Source: Sphingobacteriia bacterium 24-36-13
GTDB lineage: Bacteria; Bacteroidota; Bacteroidia; Chitinophagales; Chitinophagaceae
Assembly (NCBI GenBank): GCA_002281875.1
Contig: NCHN01000003.1
Coordinates: 1 to 64,000 of the forward strand
Direction of reading: 5' to 3'
Length of the DNA: 64,000 nucleotides
The notes beneath the pieces were generated by a model. The model was not told where the DNA came from, did no database searches, and saw only the letters and a program-made list of their open reading frames with translations. The position numbers were made by a program, and so were the translations under genes. Below are positions 43,120 through 51,723 of the stretch, one piece after another. Each line of letters begins with the position of its first letter. Positions within the stretch are counted from its first letter, which is position 1.

Positions 43120-46101
43120 GTGAGTAAGCGCATTTATATATTAACATACTTGAGTTTATTACTATTGGTAATAAGCACTAATGCTCAATCAACACAACGG
43201 GTCAAATTCAATGTATTCAAGAGTAGCGATGGGCTTAGTAAACAAGTAATTAAAGGAATTACTGAAGATACAAACGGATTTATCTGGCTGCTAAGCGACC
43301 ACCAGCTTCAATGGTTTGATGGATCAAACTTTCACACAGTTCCTTTTGGCAAAGGAATACACCAGATACCGGGCTCTCTATTCTTTGAAATACATCAAGG
43401 ATTTGAAAAAGATATTTGGATATTTTACAATAGCGGCTATTCCATTTACAATCCAAAAACGTTCTCTTTTAATCATGTTAAACTACCTAATCAAAAAATC
43501 AATTGGCAGGAGCAAATATTTGTTAGTCCTGATAAAAAACAAATCATTTTATCCAATAACGGATATTATCAAGTAATCAATACAATAACAAAGCAAACCA
43601 CTCAATTAATTAAGAAGAAATCAAAAACGATTGGCTTGGCTTCAATCCATAATACCAGTCAATTGCAGTTTTTTACCGAAGACGGATTTGGAATACACAT
43701 AGAAAATATTGAGAAAAATAGCCGGGTTTCCATTCCTAATCCTCAAAAAGTACCCTACTATATTTTGAAAAGGGTGAATGATTCTATTGTTGTAGCATTT
43801 GCTGAAAAACACTTTTTAGCATACGATATAAAGAACAAAGAAATCATTAAACAATTGCCTTATCCTTTTGGATTTGGCATGAAATCCTTTATTAAGAATA
43901 AAGATATTATCAATAAAAATGATCAGGCATTCCTGATAATAATGGAAAACGAGATTTGGGAATTTGATAAATCAAGATTGAATTTTACAACTAAACTAGT
44001 GGGGTTAAATGGTACATCAACCTTAAAACAAGGATACTATACAAGTCTATTTTTAGACTCAAAAGGGGTTTTATGGGCCAACACTACTTTAAGTGGACTA
44101 CATGAAATCTTACTTCAAAAACAACCAATCAAGTTATTTTCATCTATAGTACCAGAAGAAAATTTTATTAAATGCTTTTTACCTGACAAATGGAATAACA
44201 CAATTGTATGTGGCACTTTTGGAGCTGGTTTAATTATATATGACACCATTGGAAATATTTTAAAAAAATACCCCTTAAAAAAATTAGGAGCAAAAACAGG
44301 CACAATTGTAACCTCTATTTTAGCATTAGATGAAATCTTTTGCTTAGTAATGCTTTATGGCAGAGACGACTTCTATATTTTAAATAGAAAGAATTTATCG
44401 ATAAAGCAAATAAAAATTGATTATAAAGAAAAAGAGTTGGCTAATGAACGGCCGAACTATTATTCAATTCCACTTCAAGTAAACCCGACTGAATTCTTAT
44501 ACAATCTAGGGAACTTAAAACTTAGTATAAAGTACAAAAACGGATTAGTATCATTTGAAAAAAGAACAAATACCATCAGCCTTCTTAAACTGAATAGCTT
44601 TCCAGCGTATACAAAATATGAGGCACTATTAGAAATAAGTAGTTCCGATTTTGTACAGGCTTGTTTACAAAAAATTGGTTTAATAGAAAGCAGCTTGGTA
44701 TATATTGACAAAAGAAAGAATAATTGGATTTTCGGAACCAGTAAAGGCTTATATGAATTTTCGAATAAAGGCACGTTATTGAATTCCTACACAACCAAAA
44801 ATGGATTAGGGAATGACTATATCTATGCTGGTATTGTTGATAATGATCATAATATATGGTGTAGCCACGAAAAAGGGATTAGTAAAATTGATACCAATGG
44901 CACTATTTCAAACTTAAATAAACCAGATGGCTTACAAGATGAAGAATTCAATTATGGGGCAATTGCAAAAACAACAGATGGCGAATTGTATTTTGGCGGA
45001 ATAAATGGATTAAACGCATTTCATCCTACCGAAATAAATACCAATCATGATAATGGTAAACTAATTGTTACAAAAATTAGCTCAAACGAACAGCATTTAC
45101 CTGAAGACACTGCTTTTTGGAACTTGAATGATTTGGAATTTAGACATACTGATAATAGAATAAAAATTCAACTATCTACAATTGGGTATAGTACTGCTAC
45201 AGCTTATAATTATCAGTATAAGTTAGTAGGCTTTGATAAAGAATGGAAAAATCTAAGAAACACAAGGGAAATAAATTTAGCCCTTAATCCCGGTAGCTAT
45301 ACCATAGAAATAGCAAGTGGCAGATTTTTCAATAAAAGTGCCATTGTACAAAAAAGTATACAAATAAGAATCTTGCCCCCCATTTACTCAAGATGGTGGT
45401 TTCTTTTGTTGGGTGGTGGCATATCAGTTACAGCCATATGGTTTGCTGCTAAATATATAACCAATAGAAAGTATCGCAAAAAATTACAAGCCATTCAATT
45501 ACAAGAACAGCTTGAATTTGAAAGGCAAAGAATTAGTAGAGACTTACACGATAATATGGGAGCATATACTTCTGCACTATTGGCCAATGTTGATAAGCTT
45601 AAAAACATTCAAGGCAATACAAAAGAGTTAGATAAAATTCAAAATAACGCAGAACATATTCTGAATAGTTTACGTGAAACTATTTGGGTATTGAACAATA
45701 AAGAAATTTATATCGCCGATTTTAGTGACGAGTTTAAAACTTACTGCTTTAATGTTCTTAAAAATTTTGAATACATTGAATTTGAATCAATCGAGAACAT
45801 TAAAAACAACTGTTTATTAAAAGCATCTGATGCCATTAATCTTAATAAAATTTTACAAGAAGCACTTCAAAATATCATTAAACATAGCAATGCAAATAAA
45901 ATTATTTTTACTGTTGATTGCAATACAGAATTGATCATTACCATAAAAGACAATGGCATAGGGTTTGAAACTGACAAAAAACACTTAGGTAATGGACTAG
46001 AAAATATTGAGTGGAGGGCAAAAGATGCAAGGGTAAAAATTGAAATATTATCCAATAAGAATTTGGGCACTACCATTACCATTACAAAAATATGCTCTTA
46101 A
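43120..46101 (+). CDS. Sensor histidine kinase with extracellular propeller and Y_Y_Y domain
   Basis: A 993-aa sensor starting at GTG. Signal peptide (residues about 1-22), then two-component regulator propeller repeats (SSDGLSKQVIKGITEDTNGFIWLLS, and later TSKGLYEFSNKGTLLNSYTTKNGLGNDYIYAGI). These are followed by a Y_Y_Y domain (YNYQYKLVGFDKEWKNL), a membrane helix near 760-780, and a HisKA_3 domain with phospho-His810 (ISRDLHDNMGAYTS). The HATPase has LNKILQEALQNIIKHSNANKI, IKDNGIGF and GNGLENI. It lacks a fused receiver; its partner is the regulator 42 nt downstream. The ligand is unknown; carbohydrate sensing is common for this architecture. Confidence 0.93.
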   Translation: MSKRIYILTYLSLLLLVISTNAQSTQRVKFNVFKSSDGLSKQVIKGITEDTNGFIWLLSDHQLQWFDGSNFHTVPFGKGIHQIPGSLFFEIHQGFEKDIWIFYNSGYSIYNPKTFSFNHVKLPNQKINWQEQIFVSPDKKQIILSNNGYYQVINTITKQTTQLIKKKSKTIGLASIHNTSQLQFFTEDGFGIHIENIEKNSRVSIPNPQKVPYYILKRVNDSIVVAFAEKHFLAYDIKNKEIIKQLPYPFGFGMKSFIKNKDIINKNDQAFLIIMENEIWEFDKSRLNFTTKLVGLNGTSTLKQGYYTSLFLDSKGVLWANTTLSGLHEILLQKQPIKLFSSIVPEENFIKCFLPDKWNNTIVCGTFGAGLIIYDTIGNILKKYPLKKLGAKTGTIVTSILALDEIFCLVMLYGRDDFYILNRKNLSIKQIKIDYKEKELANERPNYYSIPLQVNPTEFLYNLGNLKLSIKYKNGLVSFEKRTNTISLLKLNSFPAYTKYEALLEISSSDFVQACLQKIGLIESSLVYIDKRKNNWIFGTSKGLYEFSNKGTLLNSYTTKNGLGNDYIYAGIVDNDHNIWCSHEKGISKIDTNGTISNLNKPDGLQDEEFNYGAIAKTTDGELYFGGINGLNAFHPTEINTNHDNGKLIVTKISSNEQHLPEDTAFWNLNDLEFRHTDNRIKIQLSTIGYSTATAYNYQYKLVGFDKEWKNLRNTREINLALNPGSYTIEIASGRFFNKSAIVQKSIQIRILPPIYSRWWFLLLGGGISVTAIWFAAKYITNRKYRKKLQAIQLQEQLEFERQRISRDLHDNMGAYTSALLANVDKLKNIQGNTKELDKIQNNAEHILNSLRETIWVLNNKEIYIADFSDEFKTYCFNVLKNFEYIEFESIENIKNNCLLKASDAINLNKILQEALQNIIKHSNANKIIFTVDCNTELIITIKDNGIGFETDKKHLGNGLENIEWRAKDARVKIEILSNKNLGTTITITKICS

Positions 46102-46109
46102 TAGAGTAT
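46092..46109. promoter_or_regulatory. Palindrome before the response regulator gene
   Basis: ATGCTCT (46092-46098) and AGAGTAT (46103-46109) flank TAAT; six of seven arm positions pair. It overlaps the kinase stop codon and lies 35 nt before the regulator ATG. Same CTCT-N4-AGAG core as 43054-43077. Confidence 0.6.
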
Positions 46110-46143
46110 TGACATTTATCTAAAATCAACACAATTTTACCCA

Positions 46144-46815
46144 ATGCCTATTCTAATTGCCATAGTTGATGACAAACCCATTAACCGTCAAACAGTTAAG
46201 GATAAGCTAATTGAGCACTCATCAATTGAAATATTATTTGAAGCAAAAAATGGAATTGATTTCTTGGAAAAATTAAAATTGGTTTCAACCAAGCCTGATG
46301 TTGTATTAATGGATCTCGAAATGCCTGAAATGAATGGGATTGATGCCATTAGTATGGCAACGGCTGCTTATCCCGGAATTAAGTTTATTGTTTTAACTGT
46401 ATTTGAAGAAACCGATAAAATATTTGAAGCAATTAAAGCTGGAGCGAGTGGTTATTTATTAAAAGAAGACAGCGCTATTCATATTTTAGATGCTATAAAT
46501 AACGTATATGAGCATAATGGAATTCCTATGAGTCCATCAATTGCCAGAAAAACACTGGAGCTTTTAAAGCAAGTTCCAACCCACCCCATTGTTCAACATA
46601 AAGAACAACTAAATGAAAATAGTTCAGATTTAAGTGAACGTGAAATAGAAATCTTAAAAGAAATGGTTAGCGGGAAAAATTATAAAGCCATTGGAGAAAA
46701 ACTTTTCATATCCCCTCTAACTGTTAGAAAACATGCTGCAAATATTTATGAGAAGTTACACGTGAATAATAGAACTCAAGCTATCAATATTGCCCAAAAA
46801 CAAAAATGGATTTAA
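46144..46815 (+). CDS. Response regulator, NarL/FixJ type
   Basis: A 223-aa regulator: receiver with IAIVDDKPINRQ, phospho-acceptor Asp57 (VVLMDLEMPEMNG), LTVFEE and Lys in LLKEDS; C-terminal LuxR HTH LSEREIEILKEMVSGKNYKAIGEKLFISPLTVRKHAANIYEKLHVNNRTQAI. Paired with the kinase just upstream. Palindromes in both promoters suggest that it binds CTCT-N4-AGAG and controls itself, the kinase and the divergent secreted protein. Its stop overlaps the end of recO by 4 nt. Confidence 0.95.
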   Translation: MPILIAIVDDKPINRQTVKDKLIEHSSIEILFEAKNGIDFLEKLKLVSTKPDVVLMDLEMPEMNGIDAISMATAAYPGIKFIVLTVFEETDKIFEAIKAGASGYLLKEDSAIHILDAINNVYEHNGIPMSPSIARKTLELLKQVPTHPIVQHKEQLNENSSDLSEREIEILKEMVSGKNYKAIGEKLFISPLTVRKHAANIYEKLHVNNRTQAINIAQKQKWI

Positions 46816-47555
46816 GCCAACACTTCTTGTAAAATAGCATAGCTCTTCATTTGCCCAAAGCCAGGAATATGAAGCGATAGATAGAGTTGATAGGCTTCTA
46901 GTAATTGCCTGCGAATGTTTTTATTTAATGGAATATTTTCTAGTTCGTTGTAAAAAGACAAATTAGAAATAGCGGAAGTAATTTCCGCAAGCTGACCTTC
47001 TAAGTAATAAGGATGCAATGGTATGTGCTCAACAAAATTCCCCTCTTGTAAATCTATGATGGGTGTTTTAGTACTATATACACCTTGTAATTGAAAGCCT
47101 AATTCGGAAGCTAAGTGCAAGGTAAAATACAATGGAAGATTACCGGTTAAAGTTGCATTTCCTTTGTCTAATTGTTTGAGCGTGTCTTCAATTAAATAAA
47201 ATAATTCAGGATTAGCTTCTGGTTCTTTTAGGCTATGCTGTAGTAATTCCATTACAAATAGGGCAACCGTATTCTTTACCACATTAAATAAAACCGATTC
47301 ATACATATATCCCCATCGGTACTCTTTAATGAACTGCAATTGCTTCATTTCATTATGGTACACTTCAAGTTCTAGTATTGCGGCGGGGCTAAAATAACTG
47401 GCTTTTCCAGCAGATGTTTTACTGCTTTGTCTTACTCCTTTAACAATGTATTGTTGAATCCCAAACAATTCGGTGTACACAGAAGTGATGATACTGGTAT
47501 CGCCATATTTAATGGTACGCAATACCACACCTTTTGTTGAATGCACCGTACTCAT
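46812..47555 (-). CDS. recO: DNA repair protein RecO
   Basis: A 247-aa recombination mediator that helps load RecA on SSB-coated DNA. The N-terminal OB-fold reads VHSTKGVVLRTIKYGDTSIITSVYTELFGIQQYIVKGVR; the rest is the helical domain. No CxxC zinc motif is visible, as in many Bacteroidota RecO. 9 nt downstream of the desaturase gene; converges with the response regulator. Confidence 0.93.
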   Translation of the reverse strand: MSTVHSTKGVVLRTIKYGDTSIITSVYTELFGIQQYIVKGVRQSSKTSAGKASYFSPAAILELEVYHNEMKQLQFIKEYRWGYMYESVLFNVVKNTVALFVMELLQHSLKEPEANPELFYLIEDTLKQLDKGNATLTGNLPLYFTLHLASELGFQLQGVYSTKTPIIDLQEGNFVEHIPLHPYYLEGQLAEITSAISNLSFYNELENIPLNKNIRRQLLEAYQLYLSLHIPGFGQMKSYAILQEVLA

Positions 47556-47564
47556 TGCTGCAAT

Positions 47565-48359
47565 TTAGTGCGTTGCAGTCAAAGCTGATTCAGTTGATTG
47601 TTGGGAAAGCTTTGTTGGAGGTAAATGAACTGGATTTAATTTTATTATTCCAACTGCATGGAAACCTCGCATGATGATGAAAGTTAAATCGAACTCAAAC
47701 CATTTTTTAGCAAAATTGGCATCGTCTTTAGCATAATGGTGATTGTTCTGGAACAGTTCTCCCATTAATAATATTCCCCATGGCGAACTATTTTTAGAAT
47801 GATCCCCATTGTCAAAATTACTGTAGCCATATTTATGCCCGCACCAATTCACCACAGCACCTTGAATAGGTCCCATTAAAAAATGAATGGGTAATAATAA
47901 AAACCACCAAGCATTGGGTGCAAAAGCAATATAAAAACTAGTATACGCTGCCATGAAAACCAATCTTGTTAATGGATGATGTCCAAACTTGTCTAATTTA
48001 TCCCAAACTGGTAAATAATCTTTGGTGAATTTGGGATCGGGCATACGCTTACCCGTTAAAAAACTTCTGAAGATTAAAATAGTACTGCGCATCATCTGGT
48101 ACACATCTTTAAAAAAATGCGGCGAGTGCGGATCTTCTTCTGTATCACTAAATTCATGGTGCATTCGATGCATCACTCCATATGCCCTTGGCACTAAATA
48201 GGAAGAGCCTTGTACAAACCAGGTACTCAAATAAAAAAATCGTTCCCAGTTTTTACTCAACTCATACATTTTATGAGAAGCAAAACGATGTAGAAAAAAC
48301 GAATGAAAAAACAAGGACCCAAACCAATGGGCAAAAAAGAATACAAGAATAGCAAGCAT
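47565..48359 (-). CDS. Acyl-CoA/fatty-acid desaturase family protein
   Basis: A 264-aa membrane di-iron enzyme. The histidine boxes are HRFASHKMYEL (box 1, about residue 24), HRMHHEFSDTEEDPHSPH (box 2, about 64) and NNHHYAKDDANFAKKWFEFDL (box 3, about 205). Hydrophobic segments lie near residues 2-20, 130-155 and 160-175. It probably introduces double bonds in membrane fatty acids. It precedes recO on the same strand. Some Bacteroidota homologues are annotated simply as acyl-CoA desaturases. Confidence 0.9.
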   Translation of the reverse strand: MLAILVFFFAHWFGSLFFHSFFLHRFASHKMYELSKNWERFFYLSTWFVQGSSYLVPRAYGVMHRMHHEFSDTEEDPHSPHFFKDVYQMMRSTILIFRSFLTGKRMPDPKFTKDYLPVWDKLDKFGHHPLTRLVFMAAYTSFYIAFAPNAWWFLLLPIHFLMGPIQGAVVNWCGHKYGYSNFDNGDHSKNSSPWGILLMGELFQNNHHYAKDDANFAKKWFEFDLTFIIMRGFHAVGIIKLNPVHLPPTKLSQQSTESALTATH

Positions 48360-48446
48360 AACAGGTTAATAAGTTGAATGAATATAAACCAATTCAACCA
48401 AGCATGCTCTAATATTCAAATATTCAGCAAAAAGGAGGTCTAAAGA

Positions 48447-49499
48447 TTAAACAACACCAGTAAATTGTTTCAAGAAGCGAACATCATTTTGAGAATACAA
48501 TCTCAAATCGTTCACTTGGTATTTTAATTGGGTAATTCTTTCCACACCCATTCCAAATGCAAAGCCAGTATACTTATTAGAATCTATTCCAAAGTTCTCC
48601 AACACTTTAGGATGTACCATTCCACTTCCTAATATCTCTACCCAACCAGTATGTTTGCAAATATTACAACCCTTTCCTTCACAAATTAAACAGCTGATAT
48701 CCATTTCGGCACTCGGCTCTGTAAAAGGAAAATAGCTTGGTCTAAAACGTACTTTAACGTCTTTGCCAAACATCTCTTGTACAAAAAAGTATAAGGTTTG
48801 CTTTAGGTCGGCAAAACTTACATTTTCATCAATATATAACCCTTCTACTTGATGAAAAAAACAATGTGCACGGGCACTAATGGTTTCATTTCGGTACACT
48901 CTTCCTGGACAAATTACTCGAATGGGCGGCTTTTGATTTTCCATCACCCTAGCTTGAACACTGCTGGTATGGGTTCTCAACAACCAAGTTGGGCCATTTC
49001 CATCTTCTGGTTTTTTAATATAGAAAGTATCCTGCATATCACGAGCAGGATGGTCTTCTGGAAGATTCATAGCACCGAAATTGTGCCAGTCGTCTTCAAT
49101 TTCAGGGCCTTCTGCAACAGAGAATCCAAGCCTTTTAAAGATGGAAACCATTTCATTTCTCACCAATGTAAGTGGATGTCTACTTCCTACTGAAACCGCA
49201 TCACCAGGTAACGATAAATCTTGAGCAGACTTCCCAGCAGTTGCTGTTGAAGCCCCTGCAAACTGCTCTTGCAATGCTTGAAAACGCGCTTCAGCAAAGA
49301 GTTTGAACTCATTTAGAATTTGTCCGAACTCCTTTTTTTGTTCGTTGGGTACATTACGCATTTCGCCCATAATGGCTTTTACCAAGCCCTTGGTTCCCAG
49401 CCATTTTATTCTGAATTGTTCTACTTCGTCTGTATTATTAGCGGTAAAAGCAGTGATAGCTAACTTATGATCATTAATTTGTTGCAAAAGCGATTCCAT
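48447..49499 (-). CDS. pheS: Phenylalanine-tRNA ligase alpha subunit
   Basis: A 350-aa class II aminoacyl-tRNA synthetase subunit. Start ATG 49499 (MESLLQQINDHKLAI); an open frame to 49667 would overlap the divergent gene and its promoter and is rejected. N-terminal coiled coil, then HPLTLVRNEMVSIFKRLGF, LLRTHTSSVQARVM (motif 2 region), YRNETISARAHCFFHQVEGL and FGMGVERITQLKY (motif 3). A perfect TATATTTG box sits 4 nt before the ATG, suggesting a leaderless mRNA. Confidence 0.97.
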   Translation of the reverse strand: MESLLQQINDHKLAITAFTANNTDEVEQFRIKWLGTKGLVKAIMGEMRNVPNEQKKEFGQILNEFKLFAEARFQALQEQFAGASTATAGKSAQDLSLPGDAVSVGSRHPLTLVRNEMVSIFKRLGFSVAEGPEIEDDWHNFGAMNLPEDHPARDMQDTFYIKKPEDGNGPTWLLRTHTSSVQARVMENQKPPIRVICPGRVYRNETISARAHCFFHQVEGLYIDENVSFADLKQTLYFFVQEMFGKDVKVRFRPSYFPFTEPSAEMDISCLICEGKGCNICKHTGWVEILGSGMVHPKVLENFGIDSNKYTGFAFGMGVERITQLKYQVNDLRLYSQNDVRFLKQFTGVV

Positions 49500-49503
49500 G
49501 TTG

Positions 49504-49525
49504 CAAATATAAAAACTTATATTTG
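49504..49525. promoter_or_regulatory. Divergent -7 boxes forming an inverted repeat
   Basis: CAAATATAA (49504-49512) and TTATATTTG (49517-49525) are exact complements around AAAC. Read on each strand, each contains TATATTTG, the -7 box of pheS (minus) and of the DUF4290 gene (plus). The two polymerase start regions would overlap and exclude each other. Confidence 0.6.
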
Positions 49526-49547
49526 TTGCTGCACCAAGCAATTTTAC

Positions 49548-50324
49548 ATGGAATATAATACCTCCAGGAAACTCCTGGGAATGAAGGAGTACGGAAGACA
49601 CGTACAGAAAATGGTGGATTACCTCCTCACAATTGAAGACAGAGATAAAAGACAACAACAGACACAATCTGTGATTGAGCTAATGGGATTTTTGAACCCA
49701 CACCTGAAAAACGTAGAAGACTTCAGGCATAAATTATGGGATCATCTTTTTTTCATCAGCAATTTTACGCTGGATGTAGACAGCCCTTATCCTATCCCAC
49801 AAAAAGAAACCTATAAGTTAAAGCCAGATCCACTTCCTTATCCAAAGCGCAATCCAAAATATGCACACTTAGGAAAGAACTTAGAAGTAGTGATAGATAA
49901 GGCTTTAAAAGAAGAAGACCCCGAGAAGAAAGTAGGATTTGCCAATGCCATTGCGTACTATATGAAATTGTCTTATAGCAACTGGCATAAGGAATTGGTA
50001 CACGATGATGCCATACGTTCTGAGCTAGATCAAATAACTGGTGGTCAACTGGAATTCAGCAACACGCCATATATTAAACACCGCAATCAACCATTCGAGC
50101 GTGATGATTATCCAGCACGCAGTGGCGGTAGATGGAAACAAAACTTTGGTGGAAGAAATAATAGAAATCAAGGTGGAGGTCAGCAGCAACGCAATGATCC
50201 AAGAAATGGCGGTGGACAACGCAATGATAGAAATCAAGGCGGTGGTCAGCGCAACGATCCAAGAAATGGCGGCGGCAGTAATCGCAACGATAGAAACCCA
50301 GGTGGATTTAAGAAGCGCTATTAA
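49548..50324 (+). CDS. DUF4290 protein with RG/N-rich disordered tail
   Basis: A 258-aa protein from ATG 49548 (MEYNTSRKLLGMKEYGRH); the frame opens at 49467, antisense to pheS. The first ~170 residues are helical (DUF4290: YGRHVQKMVDYLLTIEDRDKRQQQTQSVIELMGFLNPHLK). The last ~70 are a low-complexity tail with repeated RNDPRNGGG and RNDRNQGGG units, a typical RNA-binding or phase-separating composition. DUF4290 is confined to Bacteroidota and lies next to murA. Function unknown. Confidence 0.88.
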   Translation: MEYNTSRKLLGMKEYGRHVQKMVDYLLTIEDRDKRQQQTQSVIELMGFLNPHLKNVEDFRHKLWDHLFFISNFTLDVDSPYPIPQKETYKLKPDPLPYPKRNPKYAHLGKNLEVVIDKALKEEDPEKKVGFANAIAYYMKLSYSNWHKELVHDDAIRSELDQITGGQLEFSNTPYIKHRNQPFERDDYPARSGGRWKQNFGGRNNRNQGGGQQQRNDPRNGGGQRNDRNQGGGQRNDPRNGGGSNRNDRNPGGFKKRY

Positions 50325-50330
50325 TATTTG

Positions 50331-51638
50331 ATGAGCAGTTTTGAAGTCATAGGTGGCAAGCAACTAAAGGGATCAATCACCCCGCAAGGTGCAAAGAACG
50401 AAGCTTTGCAAATACTCTCTGCTGTTGTATTAACGAAGCAGACTGTAACCATTTCAAATATTCCTGATATACTCGATGTTAATTTACTCATTGAGTTATT
50501 GAAAGAAATGGGTGTACAAGTAAACCGCATTAATCAGGATACTTACCAGTTTCTAGCCAACGAAATTGATGTTGACTATTTAGCTTCTGAAAAATTCAGG
50601 CAAAAAAGTGGAAGACTTAGAGGCAGTGTAATGCTAGCAGGTCCATTACTAGCTCGATTTAAAAAAGCATTTATTCCCAAACCAGGTGGCGATAAAATTG
50701 GCAGAAGAAGATTAGATACCCATATCATCGGTTTTCAAAAACTAGGTGCGCATTATGCCTACGATGAAAGCATTGGTTGTTTTACATTAACCACCAATGC
50801 ATTGAAAGGTTGTTATATGTTATTGGATGAGCCCTCTGTAACAGGCACCGCCAATATTGTAATGGCCGCTGTTTTAGCAGAAGGTACTACCACTATTTAC
50901 AATGCAGCCTGCGAACCCTATTTACAACAGTTGTGCAGTATGCTCAACCGAATGGGTGCAAAAATAAGTGGCATTGGAAGTAATTTATTGGTGATTGAGG
51001 GAGTGGAAACGCTGGGCGGAACAGACCACCGATTACTTCCAGACATGATTGAAATAGGCAGTTTCATAGGTTTGGCCGCAATGACAAAAAGTGAAATCAC
51101 TATTAAGAATGCAGGGGTACAACACTTAGGAATTATTCCAGAAAAATTTCTGCAACTAGGTATTCAATTTGATATACAAGGAGATGATATATATATTCCT
51201 TCTCAGGAATCATATACCATTCAAACATTTATGGATGGAGGAATACTGACTATTTCAGACCATCCATGGCCTGGTTTTACCCCCGACTTATTGAGCATTG
51301 TATTGGTAGTGGCTACGCAAGCCATTGGATCAGTGTTGATCCACCAGAAAATGTTTGAAAGCCGCTTATTCTTTACCGATAAATTGATTGATATGGGTGC
51401 ACAAATTATTTTGTGCGATCCGCATAGAGCAACCGTGATAGGACTCGGCAGAAAAAATACTTTACGCGGCATCACCATGAGCAGCCCCGATATCAGGGCA
51501 GGACAAGCACTTTTGATTGCCGCATTGAGCGCAGAAGGCAAAAGCACCATTCAAAATATTGAGCAAATAGATCGTGGTTATCAATTTATTGATCAACGCT
51601 TGCAAAGTTTGGGGGCGGATATAATTAGAAAAGCATAA
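50331..51638 (+). CDS. murA: UDP-N-acetylglucosamine 1-carboxyvinyltransferase, Asp-type
   Basis: A 435-aa enolpyruvyl transferase, first committed step of peptidoglycan synthesis. Start ATG 50331; the frame begins with TTG three bases earlier. Landmarks: TPQGAKNEALQIL (Lys-Asn substrate motif), RGSVMLAGPLLARF, and KPGGDKIGRRRLDTH, where Asp121 replaces the usual active-site Cys of GGCxIG, which removes the fosfomycin target. Later TPDLLSI and SPDIRAGQALLIAAL are present. Six nt after DUF4290 and probably cotranscribed. Confidence 0.96.
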   Translation: MSSFEVIGGKQLKGSITPQGAKNEALQILSAVVLTKQTVTISNIPDILDVNLLIELLKEMGVQVNRINQDTYQFLANEIDVDYLASEKFRQKSGRLRGSVMLAGPLLARFKKAFIPKPGGDKIGRRRLDTHIIGFQKLGAHYAYDESIGCFTLTTNALKGCYMLLDEPSVTGTANIVMAAVLAEGTTTIYNAACEPYLQQLCSMLNRMGAKISGIGSNLLVIEGVETLGGTDHRLLPDMIEIGSFIGLAAMTKSEITIKNAGVQHLGIIPEKFLQLGIQFDIQGDDIYIPSQESYTIQTFMDGGILTISDHPWPGFTPDLLSIVLVVATQAIGSVLIHQKMFESRLFFTDKLIDMGAQIILCDPHRATVIGLGRKNTLRGITMSSPDIRAGQALLIAALSAEGKSTIQNIEQIDRGYQFIDQRLQSLGADIIRKA

Positions 51639-51675
51639 TGCTCCATACACCTGCACGTTGGATAATAAAATACTA

Positions 51676-51704
51676 AAAAGGCCCCGAAAATTTCGAGGCC
51701 TTTT
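51676..51704. terminator. Bidirectional intrinsic terminator between murA and the S41 peptidase
   Basis: AAAAGGCCCCGAAA (51676-51689) pairs with TTTCGAGGCCTTTT (51691-51704) with one C:A mismatch. Both ends carry A/T runs, so it can serve murA (plus) and the convergent peptidase (minus). Confidence 0.88.
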
Positions 51705-51723
51705 GCTTAACACAATTTATTTT

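Noticed and set aside
48431-48440. AAGGAGGT, a perfect Shine-Dalgarno-like sequence on the plus strand
   Set aside because: No start codon or reading frame follows; it lies just after the pheS stop on the other strand and this genome does not use such sites.
49500-49667. N-terminal extension of pheS
   Set aside because: It would run through the divergent promoter and antisense to the start of DUF4290; the real start is ATG 49499.
50025-50363. Hydrophobic open frames on both strands across the DUF4290 tail
   Set aside because: They arise from the Gly/Arg/Asn repeat codons read in other frames; the repeated units in frame with DUF4290 explain them.
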